Made by a program: the position numbers and the translations under genes. Below are positions 12,319 to 23,819 of a DNA stretch of 64,000 nt, one piece after another. The notes under the pieces were generated by a model. It was not told where the DNA came from. It ran no database searches and saw only the letters and a list, made by a program, of their open reading frames with translations. Each line of letters opens with the position of its first letter. Positions within the stretch are counted from its first letter, which is position 1. This DNA is from Dermatemys mawii (Eukaryota > Chordata > Testudines > Dermatemydidae), in contig ML677366.1 of assembly GCA_007922305.1 (NCBI GenBank), forward strand, positions 14,728,783 through 14,792,782, given 5' to 3'.

Positions 12319-12446
12319 ATAAAATGGCTTTTGTCGGCTTCAAAGGCAGCTTTCGACCAGTCTGGGTGAAACTGATCACCGAGGAGGACGCAGCTAAAAT
12401 CTATCAAGTTGTGCCAATCCCTGTGGTGAAGAAAATGAAATTATGA
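12319..12446 (+). CDS. CEMIP: CEMIP terminal coding exon i with stop codon
   Basis: The last exon begins after a gttttcag acceptor, completes an Asp codon (GAT), reads KMAFVGFKGSFRPVWVKLIT and ends YQVVPIPVVKKMKL before TGA at 12444-12446. The FVGFKGS motif is the hallmark strand of the GG domain and the basic tail is typical of CEMIP. 128 bp are coding; the exon continues into the 3' UTR. Confidence 0.95.
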
Positions 12447-13501
12447 GGACACCATGCTCTGCCTTCCTGCTGGTAGCACTGCCCCCTAGAAAGGGACTAC
12501 TGACTCTGCTCACAACCGGCATCATGCCCCAGCTCTCCAGAGATGTAGTATTTCTTTGTTGCTGTACATGAAGAAAGCTTTATTGCAAGTGGGTAGATGG
12601 CCAGGTGACAAACAGCATTCATCGTGCTGCACATCTTTTGATTCTGCCCTATTGATTTGCTCACTGATACCAGATTTACCTTTATTTTCTAAGCTAATAT
12701 CTGGGGCAAAACTGTTTTCAAAGAGTGGGGAGGGGGGGTGTCAGTGCCTTTTACATGGCCTGGTCATGTTCTGCCTCTACATCCCTTGTGAGCCTCTCGG
12801 GTATGAATGTCAAATCTAGTTGCCACACAAGGCTGGGAATTTTCCCATGGGACTGATTGCATCCGCGCTCTGCTGTTTTTAAGAGTGCAGTCAGCTGCTC
12901 GCCCAAAACTGGGAATGCAAATTCAGAGGCTGGCTGAAAATTTGGATCAGAAATCCTAAATGATAGTCAGTATCTATAAGCTGCAAAACTTGGTCAAACC
13001 ATCAGAATTTATTTGAAAGCTTCTGCACTATTCTGTGAAACTGCTGCAGAATCCGGAGATTCCATTGTATAGGCTGAACCACTGGGGAATTATCACATTT
13101 CAGCTGATGGTAAATAGTGGGGAAAGAAATGGCAGAGGAGTGGATTGAACACATTGTGGTGCTTTGGGGTTCACCCAGACCAATAAGGGGTTGTCACCGC
13201 CTGCCCTGGGTGCTTCCGTGCTGTGCAGCTGTAGCTCAGATCTCGGACACCAGCGGCCTGCTCAGAGCTCAGTGACCTCACCCTGCTTGATTACTCCTTG
13301 CAGGGTGACACCAACAGCCTCTTCGGTCCTGAGCTGACCCAAAACAGTCTCCCATGCAGTGCTCAGTCCCTCTCTCTGTAGCATTCACCAAACCTTACCA
13401 AGTTCGCTGCTCCTTTGGCGTGACAGTGCCCAGAACCAGCCTGTTAGTGTGGTTGAGGGTTTTACTCTTCAGTTTGAAACACTGCACTGAGATGGTGGTG
13501 C

Positions 13502-13507
13502 AATAAA
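13502..13507 (+). terminator. Possible proximal poly(A) signal AATAAA of CEMIP
   Basis: An AATAAA hexamer about 1.05 kb after the stop codon, in the context gtgcaataaaacaag. The downstream sequence is not strikingly GT-rich, so use of this site is uncertain. Confidence 0.3.
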
Positions 13508-13587
13508 ACAAGATTAAGATTATTAACCAGGGAGTGATGCTGAAGTGATAACAAGTAGACAGAAATGGGACCGAAATGGCTACAAAC

Positions 13588-13712
13588 CAGGGTGACAAGA
13601 TGTCCCGATTTTATAGGGACAGTCCCATTTTTTGGGACATTTTCTTATATAAGCACCTGTGACCGCCCCTCACCCTGTCCTGTTTTTTCACAGTTGCTAG
13701 CTGGTCACCCTA
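13588..13712. mobile_element. 125-bp hAT MITE with 8-bp target duplication
   Basis: The element starts CAGGGTGACAAGATGTCCCG and ends with the inverse AGCTGGTCACCCTA. It is flanked on both sides by the perfect 8-bp direct repeat CTACAAAC (13580-13587 and 13713-13720). Inverted ends plus an 8-bp duplication define a hAT-superfamily insertion. A second copy of the same length is at 59830. It lies in the presumed CEMIP 3' UTR. Confidence 0.92.
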
Positions 13713-15877
13713 CTACAAACAAAAGGAAAAATACACTTCTAAGACTAAAACCTAACTTAAACTAGAATCTCTTGTTCAAAGTAATTTTCTCACCATAGTT
13801 GGTCTTCCAGCATGGCTGGCCAGTTCTTAGTCCTGAACCAACACAGAGCTCAAAGCGTTTTGTTTCTTCTTCTCTTCAGATGAAGGATGCCAAAAAGGCT
13901 TTTTCTCTCTGCTTGTATCCTCAAAGTTATATCTTTGTTTTCAAAATCAGGAAGCCCACTTGGGGGCTCAGCTTGCTGTATCCACCCAGGAGCTGACACC
14001 ATGTTCATTTTTGCAGGCTCCTCCTCCCATCATGATAGTTTAGTGGCTATTTCCCCAACTCAGTAGTTTGATGGCTTTGTTTACCTTTTATGTAAATGTA
14101 CTTCCATTGTCTCTCTTGGCTCAACTGACATTGGAGACACATTTTGTGCAGGCCGGGACCATGTTCCTTTGTCAAGGGCAGGGTGACTTACGCCCTACCT
14201 GCCAAACACGTTTTAAGAACATATTTCCAGTGCACATTTATACGTTTTCATACATCATGCATACACGCACCAGCAATAATATTTATGACCAACTTGTTAC
14301 CAATGTTCTTATCTTACATAGCACCTTTTAGATACAATATATTAGATCACGCTGAGCTGGTTAGGCCAGCAGAGGCTCACTGCCAGAAACCAGGGCACCC
14401 CTTGCCCTCAGGCATTGGGGTGCTCTTAGGTTCACCCGTGCAAACCAAATATGGTCATAATAGAACCTGCTATTTCTTCTCAATCCCATAACCAATAACT
14501 GGCATTCCCATAGTTATGCTTTTAAATAGCTGTTTGTTTTTTCCCAGACAGGCAGCCACAGACTGGTGGTAAAGTCCTGACAATCAAGCACTTCACACTT
14601 ACTCAGACTTTCCCACACATTCCTTTAAATATAAACCTTCAGAGCCAGCCCAGTGGAGTGGTTGTGCCTACATTACATGCTACTGTGAGGATCCACACTT
14701 GGGTCTCTCGCTCCCGGGCAGGGAATGCTGGGGAGTCATCTTACCCCATCAGTATTCAAGGGTGAGGATTCATTTGTGTTTCAGTGCAATCAGTGGGGGA
14801 AGGATAAGGCCCAATCTGTTGTCCATTACTTGCCTGTGGTCTCTTCTGGCCAGGGAATGTGTGTGTTAATAGGCTCCGAAGGGAGCTAGATCTTTGCTGG
14901 AGGGTGGGTCGCTAAGATGTAGGGGGCTTTGAGGTCATGTGGCAGGGCTGAAGAGGAAAAGTTGCACATTTGTCATCTTGCACATTTTCTGCCCCTTTTT
15001 CTTCAAAACATAATGTTCTAAGTTTTAAAAAATGGAAGATGGGCAAAGTTGAGCATAAATCAGAGCTGCTCATCAGCACACTTCTTTAAGCTGGGAAATT
15101 TATCTTAACCTTATAAAAACACTGTATATTGTTCAAAAATGCACATGATGCAGTACTGTGTGTTTCCCAAAGACGTCATGCAGGTGTCTCAAGTGGCTTA
15201 TCTTATTCGGGTAACTTCCCCCGCCAAAAAATGGCTTCTTGAAGTAGGCACATTGTCTATATGCCAGAGCAGCTATGTTTCCCTCCCCTCTCCCACCCAA
15301 AAAAATCCAGTGTTGGTTTATCTTTTTAAATAGGACTTTTTTCTGCATGTCTCTTTTTTCACTGTATCTAAAATGTCGGCTCTGGATTGTAATGAAGCAG
15401 CCATGAATCCGTGTGTCGTTGCACAGGTTGTCACTGTGCAGGTGCTGAATTCCACAAGACTGTTTTTGAACCAGGTTGCTGTGTGAGTCCGTTATGAGTG
15501 GTGGTCAGGCACTACTCTAGGCATGTGCCCCTCCAGCCCTTCCTGGGTTTTAAAACTGGAATTGCTTTTTAATATACTCTCTTTATATACTGTTTTCCAT
15601 TCACGGAATTTCAAGAGTGTTGCATTTTTGAAAAGGATCCAGGGTTATTTCTCTTTTCCCTGGCTTCTTTGCAATCTATTAATGAAGGATTCCTCTTACA
15701 AGCAAAGGGATGTCTGCTCTAAACCATTCATGCCGTTTGGGCCAGTTCCACTGTATGCAGTGTGAAAGGGCATAGCTCTCAATAATTATACATTTCTCTC
15801 CCAATGTCTTATGATGATTTGGGTTCTTTCTATCCCCAGATCACAACTATTCCTTAAAAAAAGATTAGTCTCACTTA

Positions 15878-16051
15878 CAGTTCAACCTCGATTATACAAA
15901 TCTCATTTATCTGAAACTCCCTGTTAGCCAAAACAAGATCCTATCCCTTAAGTCTAGTAATTACATTAAAAAATCCTTGATTATTCAGAACCCTGGCTAT
16001 CTGAATGTATTCAGTGTCCTCCACAACATTCCCATAATCGAGGCTGTACTG
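15878..16051. mobile_element. 174-bp Tigger-like (Tc1/mariner) MITE
   Basis: It begins CAGTTCAACCTCGATTAT and ends ATAATCGAGGCTGTACTG, which are near-perfect inverted repeats of about 18 bp. A TA dinucleotide flanks both sides. CAGT..ACTG ends with a TA duplication fit the Tigger branch of Tc1/mariner. No transposase is encoded. Confidence 0.85.
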
Positions 16052-16626
16052 TAGGTACAACTGCAGCTATTGCTCTGTATTAGCAGATCATATGTACGAT
16101 ATAATGAATGAAAAATACTAGATATGGGCCAAGACTAGAAATTTTTTTTTCTGAAGGTTTTAGGAGAGGAACTAGGATCAAAACACCTCTGGGTTTGGAT
16201 TTGGTTTTCCAAAAACATCCTGTTTTTGCCCTTTGTTATTCTAGCCATCTTTCTAGATCTTTATATTGTAGTAACTGAGCACCTATAGACTCAGTACAAT
16301 CAAACCCAATGGAGCAGGAGTCAAGTACTTTGTTGAACTAATACAAAAAGGCAAGTTGCATTTGTACTGAAGTTAGCTTCTAATTTTCTCAAGTTTTGGA
16401 ATTCTCAGGGTGAAATCATAAGACTTGGCTCTAGGAAGTATGCTTGTTTTTTAAATCACATCTTATCCAGGAAAAAAAAAATCCCTTTTGTTCTCTCATG
16501 CAAGGATAGTAACATGGGCCCATTCTGCAGGGGGAGGGGGGAGGGGATAGGTCTTACTCTGTAAATACTTAAGATAGGATCACTGCAACTTGTTAAATCT
16601 AGATAGAGAACATGGCACGGCATAAT

Positions 16627-16711
16627 GGGCCAGATTCTCCCCTGAAATGCAAACAGCTCCCCTTGACTCAATGGGAGTTAAGTGCCTGGAACTGATGGCA
16701 GAATTTGGCCT
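16627..16711. repeat. Palindromic GGGCCAGATTCT-type repeat
   Basis: Starts gggccagattctcc and ends ggcagaatttggcc, so the ends are inverted copies. Related fragments occur at 36312, 59570 and 61748. Superfamily not determined. Confidence 0.5.
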
Positions 16712-17335
16712 AATATCACCAATCAATAATTCTGATATTTTTTAAAATATTTGGGGATTCTAGAAGTTGTACATGTGTTCCTCTGCAAGTGGTAAGTTGA
16801 CTGACTCCTTGTAACTTGTATGTTCTTTAAACTGTCCATTCAAAAACTGCAAATATCCTGTCTGTAAGATTTTGTTGCTGCAAATATTTTCACATTAGCC
16901 TACGTATACAGATGTCATTGTTAGGGTGATTTTTTTTTGGGGGGGGGGGGTCAGTTCAAATGCTTGTTTTAACTGTTGCCGAAATAGCTGGTCCTTTTTC
17001 GGAATTAGATGTATAGTGTTTTGTACATTTTCCTATAGACTTCACAATGAAAAAGATATATTTTCTATTTATTTATTACAAAGGCATTATGAGAACTAAA
17101 TTTGCAGAGATTTGAAGACCTGTTATGGATTTTAGCATTGTCCAACCTGTTAAGGAGGCTGGAAATATGTCTTTTCAGATAATCTGCTTTGCACTTGAAA
17201 GATATGTCCACAGAATGTGGTAATGCATTGACTGTCTAGTTTATGCTGACAGAAACTTTTGGAAGATTCGTTCTAAAAGTTTTGCTTACAACAGAATTAA
17301 TATGTAGTAGCCTGGGATACAAAAAGGTTTATCTG

Positions 17336-17341
17336 AATAAA
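17336..17341 (+). terminator. CEMIP: Poly(A) signal AATAAA, likely 3' end of CEMIP mRNA
   Basis: The hexamer lies in gtttatctgaataaatattc and is followed by a T/GT-rich stretch (gactgtttcttgtgctc) about 25 bp downstream, as a functional cleavage site requires. Flanking DNA is unique, unlike the repeat-rich DNA beyond 18.2 kb. Confidence 0.55.
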
Positions 17342-17360
17342 TATTCAATGCCAAATTATG

Positions 17361-18240
17361 ACTGTTTCTTGTGCTCTTCATTATAACTTTATGGCAGTGA
17401 ACTGGTATTTGTTTACATATCTTTTTGACTGTGTGCCTATTTTTTCCCACCATGCTGCTTGCTTTGTTTTGTAACAGCTGTTAACCAGCACCTAGAGTAC
17501 TTTAGATGACTATTATTTTTTACGACATTCATGAAGTAAGCGTGAGTATACAAGCAGAAAAAAAATCCTGATTTGATTTTTTCATGAGTAGCCGTGTGTC
17601 CCTATGAGGTTCTGATAATCAGGGTAATCATTATATTAGCTTGTTACATTTTTCCATTGTGGGATTCAGCCAAACAGACTGTCTCTATAAAACCTTTCAG
17701 AGGCAGCATTCCTAAAATGAGATTTTGGTGGCAGGAAATCACGATTTCCAACGTCTGCGCACACATTTTTGAACCAAGTCTTCTGATAGTAATTAGCGTT
17801 TTAAAGGACATGGTATCACTCTCCTAAGTGATTCAGGCAAGACAGCTACAAACTCCCAATGAATGAGATGTGCCAAATCTCCAAATCGGTTACATGCAAC
17901 AAATTGAAGATGAGATCAAAGGCAGCACTGAAGCCATAAGACTTCCACTGTGGGGAAAAATGCCACACGTTAAGATAAATTTGATGGTGACCATTGTAAT
18001 TCCCTGGTTTTTAAAAACTTAAATTCATCATGGGGAATGACACCGACCGCAACATGTGCCACAAGCAGGTATGGGCTTTTTTAGAGCCACACCATTATCC
18101 TCTGCCACGTGAGCTAACTGAACACAGGACTGTCCTCTTCTCTGCGGACTTATCTCAGAGAGAGACAGAGACGCGCAACTTGCCCGCAGGTTTCAAAGCT
18201 ATTTTCTCGACAGCAAAGGAACACTGAGACTTTGGAAGGA
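17361..18240. other. Intergenic, AT-rich, no feature recognised
   Basis: No splice-flanked coding block or recognisable repeat was seen. Confidence 0.5.
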
Positions 18241-21200
18241 CGGGTTCCATCCTGGGTTTGTGGGGGGAGCGTTGCCTGGTGGCTACACACCCTTCTTTCC
18301 CCATCTGCCCCACCCCCCATTCCTTCTCCCTGGTTAATTCCTCCATCCTCCTCTTGCTGCTTGTGCCACTTTTCCCCAGCTTCTGCTCATACATCAAATC
18401 CTGTTCCTATTCTCCCCACCCTGCAGCTCCTATCCCCTCCCTCCCTGTCTTCTTCCCCTCTGCTCCCGTCCCTGCCCTATATCCTCCCTCCCACCCGAGC
18501 CCGTGCCATTGTCAGTCTGATCCCATGCCAAGTCTCATAGGGGGTGGGGGTGGGGGGGAAACCAGGCCTGCCTTTCAAAAACAGCTCAGCCCAGTTGGGA
18601 GAGAGGGGAAGTGGGGGCAGTGCTTAATTTGTAATGAAAGAGGAGTCATGGCTAAGCCCTGGCAAAAAGTGAGCAGGAGAGGGGCAGCTGCTAGCTGGGC
18701 ACCCAGCTCTGAAGGCAGCATTGCTACCAGCAGCAGTGTAAAAGTAAAAGTGGCATAGTATGGTGTGTTGCCAATACACAGACATTATCTGACAAAATTA
18801 TATTTAAAAAAGTTCTGCCAAGCCTACATATCAAACCATACAGTGATGATACAAAGTACATAGACATGCCCTGGTGAATGAGAGGGAGGAGAATACATTC
18901 CCTAGGGCATGGCAGCAAGTGATTAGTGAGATCCAGATATCAGAACTGGAGGAGGGCCGGGCTGGGAGTCCCTTTGCTTTTCCTGTCACACGCCGTGACT
19001 TGCCATGGCTCACCCCAAACAGGGCAGGCCCAGTGAGAGATTTTTCCTCCTCAGGCTTGGAAAGGGAAAAACTCAAATGTTTGCAATGGGGTTTAAGCAG
19101 GGCGTCAAGGGGTCACAACTCACCACTGGGGCACCTCCTGCCGGTCCTCCCAGGAATTTAACTCTTCTGGCCAGGAGTGCCCTGTGCAGACCGGTGTCCC
19201 CCTTACTGCTGGCCCCCGTGTCCGTCCCAGATGGTGGTGCCCTCCACATCAGGGCCCTGCCCCTGGCAGTAACCCACTATCTGAGTCTCCACACACAGGG
19301 GACCCCCTACCATCCTGCCTCAGTGGCTACTGCCAGTCACTAGCTAACCCCTGCTCCCAGGGGCTGACAGAAGTCTATCAACCACTCATCATCAAAGGGA
19401 GGAGGGGGTCAGACTAGCTGCCTCCTCCCAGATCTGGGCTGCCCCTCTGCAGCCCTAGTAACCTTTTGTGGGCCTTTAACCTGGCCCACAGCCTGGGCCT
19501 TTGTTAGGCTGTAGTTCCTCCTGCCCTTTCCCTGAACTACAACACCCTGGGTACCCTTCTTAGCGTCTCAAGCAGCCAAGTCCTCCTCTCTCCAGAAAGC
19601 TAGAGCAGGGGTCTCCAAACTTTATGAGACAAGGGCCATATTAGATTATTGAAGGGGCCTCGTGGGCCCCTGTGAAAAAATTCAATATATGCAAATATAT
19701 GCAAAATCCCCCCCTTTGCTCCGGTCACTGCTGCGACCCCCACCCCCACCTTTGCTCCTCTGGTCTCTGCAGCACCACCCCTTTTGCTCCTCTGGCTGCT
19801 GCTGCAGGGGCACTCACCCCTCTGCACATGGGGCAGCAGCTCACGGCGGGAGGGGGAACAGCGGTGGCTTCTCCACGTGCTTGGAGGGCCGGACAAATCG
19901 AAGCTGCGGGCCGGGTCTGGCACCCAGGCTATAGTTTGGAGACCTCCTGAGCTAGAGAGTCTCTGCCCTCCTATAAGAAGAGCCAGCTGGGCCCTGATTG
20001 CAATGGCTGCAGCTGTGGCTGTTTTCCCAAGCAGCCTCGCTTTTCCCTTGCCATAGCCCTCCCCCCGGGCTGTTTCATGCCCTTATGGAAGGTGTGGAGT
20101 GACCACCCTGTCCCACAGGGCAAAAGGAGGGTGGGATCTGACAAACAAGTCAACAGCCAACCCTGTCTAGGCAAGGGCTCTCTCTCACCCTCTGGATTGC
20201 AAAGCCTGGCTTAGGACGAGCAGGATGCCCACTAAGCTCTGCTAGCAGAGGGAGCGAGCAAGGGGCAGAGGACAGCATTGGGCCAGCCAAGGAAAGCTGG
20301 GGAGGAGGAAGAGGCAGTGGCAGGGGTCATTTGCTGGGTGACTGACCCCGGCCAGCGGGACGCGCCTCCTGCTGTGCAGAGGCATGGAGGAGGCCGTGGC
20401 TGGAGGCGACAGCAGCACCTGTCGTGGTTGGAGGCGGCAGTCTCTCAGCAGATCAGTGGGTTCTTGGACCTGGAGGTGGCTGGGTCTGTGTAATGAGCAG
20501 GCGCCTTCTGGGCCAACTGCTCAATGCAGCCTGCCAGGGAGAGGGGTGTCAGGGTCAGTGCCTGGCAGGCAGCAGGGGCTAGCTGGGCCCATCCTGCTTT
20601 CTGGTCGCAGGTCTCGGGGCTTATTGTGCCCATCTGGTACTGCTCCCCTGTCTTTCCTAAGCCAGTCAGCCGTGCCTGGGCGTACTCAGCACTGGGGGTA
20701 GAACTGGTACTTTACTCTGATGCCAGGCTAGCGCATGCACATACTTGTGCTCCTAGGGCAATGTGGCCCCTGCCCTCAGCTGGGGGTTATAGGGCCCGCT
20801 GTAATTTGCTATTCTTTATGGCTCAGGCCAGTCTAAACACTGGGCCCAGTCCTGCACTCTGGCCTATAGGCCCTGAATTCAACAGGGGACTTGCCTGGGT
20901 CAGGTGTGCCAGTGCAGGCTCAGTGGCCCCAGTACCACACAGCACTTGAGTATGTGGTTAATTTGAAGCACCTGTGGAGGGCCATTGGGTCCTGGTTTGA
21001 AATGGCCAAGGAGGCCTTACCTCAGGCAGCAGCTTGGGTGGGGGGAGGTCTATCTGCAGCTGCCCATCAGGAAGGTCACAGATGAAGCCAGCTGGGTCCA
21101 CCATGCAGCGCTAACACCAGGTTAACCAGCCATTGGAGAATTCCCTCAGTGCAGGCGGGTCCTTGGGTAGCGTCGCCATATCAATGCATACCATTAGTGG

Positions 21201-21780
21201 GGCAGGGGCAAAGTCATGCAAAAAAGCGGGGGGGGGGGGGCGGGGGAATCCCTGCCCATGATCTCTGTAATTCTCCCAAAATCATAGCATTAGACGATGC
21301 AAAGAGGGCTTAAGGCAAGGGCACCGGCACCTTTGTAGAACCAGGGAGGGCACTAGAACTGGAGGGGGTAGCATTGCTCCCCCAAACTGCAAGCCTTGGC
21401 CAGGCATGGAGCAGTGCTGGTTGGGGCTGTGCTGTTTGGAGATCAGCGCCTCCACCTGCTGGCACTGCTCCACACCTGCCCAAGGCTTGCGGATTGGAAG
21501 GGACAATGCGCCCCCCCCCTCCGCCTTCCCTTAACCACACCCATGTCAAAAAGTATGGGGAATGCCCCCCCACCCCTCGGTTCCAGACCCATTGGCTTTA
21601 GGCCCTATGTTTGCCCTCCTCCTGGGCATGTGCCAAGCCTACCTTGGCTGGCTGAGAGAACTGTGGGACTTTATTTTTAATTTAAAAATGCTTTTTTCAT
21701 CTTGTGGGCACATATAAATAGGTTTTTCTCTTTTTTAAGCAAAGCGGGTCCAGTTCAATCTCAGCTGAACTACTTGCCTG
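18240..21780. other. GC-rich intergenic tract, probably old repeat sequence
   Basis: About 3.5 kb of GC-rich DNA with many overlapping short open frames on both strands, which such composition produces by chance. Low-complexity poly-C/poly-G runs occur at 18540-18560 and 21228-21243. The only confidently identified item is the hAT element at 19606-19949. No frame carries a known domain or paired splice sites. Confidence 0.45.
19606..19949. mobile_element. 344-bp non-autonomous hAT element
   Basis: The ends are CAGGGGTCTCCAAACT and AGTTTGGAGACCTCCTG (inverted, one small change). The perfect 8-bp duplication AGCTAGAG lies at 19598-19605 and 19950-19957. The interior includes ggccatattag and cgggtctggcacccaggct, with no transposase frame. 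It inserted into the GC-rich tract, so that tract is older. Confidence 0.92.
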
Positions 21781-22608
21781 CTAACACCAAACTCGCCTTC
21801 TAGGGTAACATGGAGGATGTCCAACACTCCTAGCTCCTGGTGCCTGGCCTGGCATTTGAGAGCCTGGAAAGAGTCTTTTTGAAAAGCTGATGTATACAAA
21901 GGACCGGGAACTCTGGCGCATGAAAGGACATTGGCCTCTAATAACAGGCGGCTCGGGTGAAAACAAAGCCGCCGAAGGAAGTGGAGAAAGCAGGAACGAG
22001 TGCCGAAATAAAACTAGAGCCAGAAAGACTATCTGGAAATGTACAGGGAAAAACTTGAAAGCGTTTGATGAAAGCAAAAGGCAATACAAGATCCTGTCAG
22101 TGGCTCTAATGCTGTAAAGCAACAACACCAGAAATAAATCAACTACTAAGCACATGACAGTGAAAAATGAAAAGCCTCTGTTGGGAGAGGAGTAGCAGAA
22201 GAAAGAAAATAAACCCCAGATACAATGGAGAACGGCAGGGGGCCAAATCTGAAGCAGAGCTGGAAAGAGCAGCCTGGCCCTGACCGTAATTGGAAGCCAG
22301 AGAAAGGGAAAAAAAGGACAAACTGAAGCCTGGAAAAAAAAAAAAACACCCAACGGCCTGTATGAGTCTGAGTAGAGAGAAACCATCGATAACGAACGCA
22401 CCAGAGGAGAAACAAGAGGTACTTTGCGGAGTGTGGACATAGCTGAACTTTGGAACTGAAAGTCGCTGGGTCTCCATCCTTGGAAGGTGGCCAGAGGAGC
22501 GGGAAGTGCCATGCTTATGGAGCCTACACTCCCCCAAGGAAAAATTGAGTTTATGAGAGTGTAATTCTGAGCCAGGACGACTGCTGCTGAGCCAAGCAAG
22601 CCACCCAC
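21781..22608 (-). other. 275-codon open frame of unknown status
   Basis: An uninterrupted minus-strand frame whose product is rich in F, L, S and P and has hydrophobic stretches around residues 95-190. It arises because the plus strand is purine-rich, which removes reverse-complement stop triplets, so chance is the simplest explanation. I see no domain, no splice context and no recognised homologue. It could be part of an unidentified retroelement. Confidence 0.15.
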
Positions 22609-22704
22609 CTTAAACCGTCAAACTGTGCACAACGCTGGTGACTGTGTTTGTATCACCATTGCCCCATCCACTAGAGCTCCCCTCTTGGTTGATTTCATTG
22701 TTTA

Positions 22705-22800
22705 TCTAACACTCCAACTGTAACCTCTTTGGGCAGGGACTGTCTATTGGCTGCCCTGTGCCTGGCAGGATAGTTGGGACTGCTGGGGGCTACAGGATAA
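22705..22800 (+). repeat. LINE2-like 3'-end fragment
   Basis: The text ctgtaacctctttgggcagg followed by gactgtct and ctgtgcctggcagg resembles the conserved tail of L2/CR1-related LINEs (agctccttgagggcaggga..tgcctggcaca). Diverged, so only moderately certain. Confidence 0.45.
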
Positions 22801-23819
22801 TTCTTACTCTTTGTTACATAGACAATGGAGACATGCCCATGCTAGGGATCTTTGGAAGGTGTGTACAATCTACTCCTCTATCCAGGTGGAGTCCGCTGCA
22901 ACCCCCTGTGTCTTCAAGGCGTTACCTAGCTGCTGCTCCCTGTGAAGAGCCTCCAGGCTAGGCAAGAGGTAAAGCTAAAGGATGAGGAACACTCAAGCTC
23001 AGATGGGACGGGTAGCATCCCAAAACCATTAGCATGATAGTTCCCCAACATATGATGCTGCATAATCCCCAGCATGGAGTTTTTCTCGGCCCTGGTTTGG
23101 TTTCTGCAGTTCTCCTTTGTGTGCTCACAGGGTTGTCACTGCCGTGCTCCTGCTCGCTGCCAGACTCTCCAGCTGTGCCTACGCCCTAAAGTTTGGCTGC
23201 CTGAAGTTCTGTCAGCTTACGGCCGCTGACTTTTGTATGTTGCACGAGCGCACACACGCTTGGCTGTTGTGTTAGTACTGCATTCTTCAGCACAAGTGGT
23301 TGTGGTGACAGAATATGCACTGCACCAAGGGCACATGTCTCAGTGTGCCCTGCATTGCCTCCAAGGCAATACCTTCTGGGACATTTTTGAAGTGCTTTGT
23401 AGGCTATCAACAATTTGCCCAGGATTTTCTGGGAACTAGGGGTCAAGTGCCCTCAATTTCCCTTTCTCATCTCATAATGTTTATTCCAGCCCATAATTTT
23501 CACGCCTCTTTTAAAGTTCCCCCAGTTCTATGCATTGCTTTGAGGTCTCTGCACTCTCTCCACCAGGAACATGCACCCTGCACAATGCAATTCTCATGTC
23601 AGTTGCTAACACGGGATGCTGGATTCCCTGTGTTAGTGGAACATCGCCAACTACTACACCTGGTGGTGCAGTAATGAAGATGAACTACCCAAGGAGGAGG
23701 AAGGGCTGATATAGATGGTGAATACACATCTTAGGTTCAGCAATGGCACACAGAGGATAGGCACTTCTGGGCCAGAAAATGAGCACTGAGCCATAGGGTA
23801 GCACTGTATGACGAACAGT

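Larger units (their letters stand above)
1..17360 (+). other. CEMIP: CEMIP locus, 3' portion (nine coding exons and 3' UTR)
   Basis: Nine exons on the plus strand join into one open frame of about 490 codons ending in TGA at 12444-12446. This is roughly the last third of CEMIP (about 1360 residues in mammals). All eight introns inside the window have AG acceptors and GT donors and all exon phases match, so the gene looks functional. CEMIP is a secreted or ER-associated protein that binds hyaluronan and promotes its depolymerisation. I chose CEMIP over its paralogue CEMIP2 because the next gene is MESD, which neighbours CEMIP in vertebrates. The signal peptide, G8 domain and 5' exons lie upstream of the window. 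Introns carry CR1, hAT, Harbinger-like and CORE-SINE insertions but none interrupts an exon. Confidence 0.93.
12447..17360 (+). other. CEMIP: CEMIP 3' untranslated region (inferred extent)
   Basis: After the stop codon there is no further coding signal. AT-rich, mostly unique sequence runs to a strong poly(A) signal at 17336. The extent is inferred; at about 4.9 kb it is longer than I recall for the mammalian UTR. Two short DNA transposons lie in it (a 125-bp hAT MITE at 13588 and a 174-bp Tigger-like MITE at 15878), plus a palindromic repeat at 16627. An earlier AATAAA at 13502 could give a short form. Confidence 0.55.

Noticed and set aside
237..12446. Identification of the first gene as CEMIP2 (TMEM2)
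   Set aside because: The paralogue has a similar C-terminus, but the neighbouring gene is MESD, which sits beside CEMIP, and the exon peptides fit CEMIP better by recollection.
18258..18758. 166-codon plus-strand frame (and similar frames up to 21.7 kb)
   Set aside because: Pro/Ser-rich product of C-rich DNA, overlapping frames on both strands, no motif.
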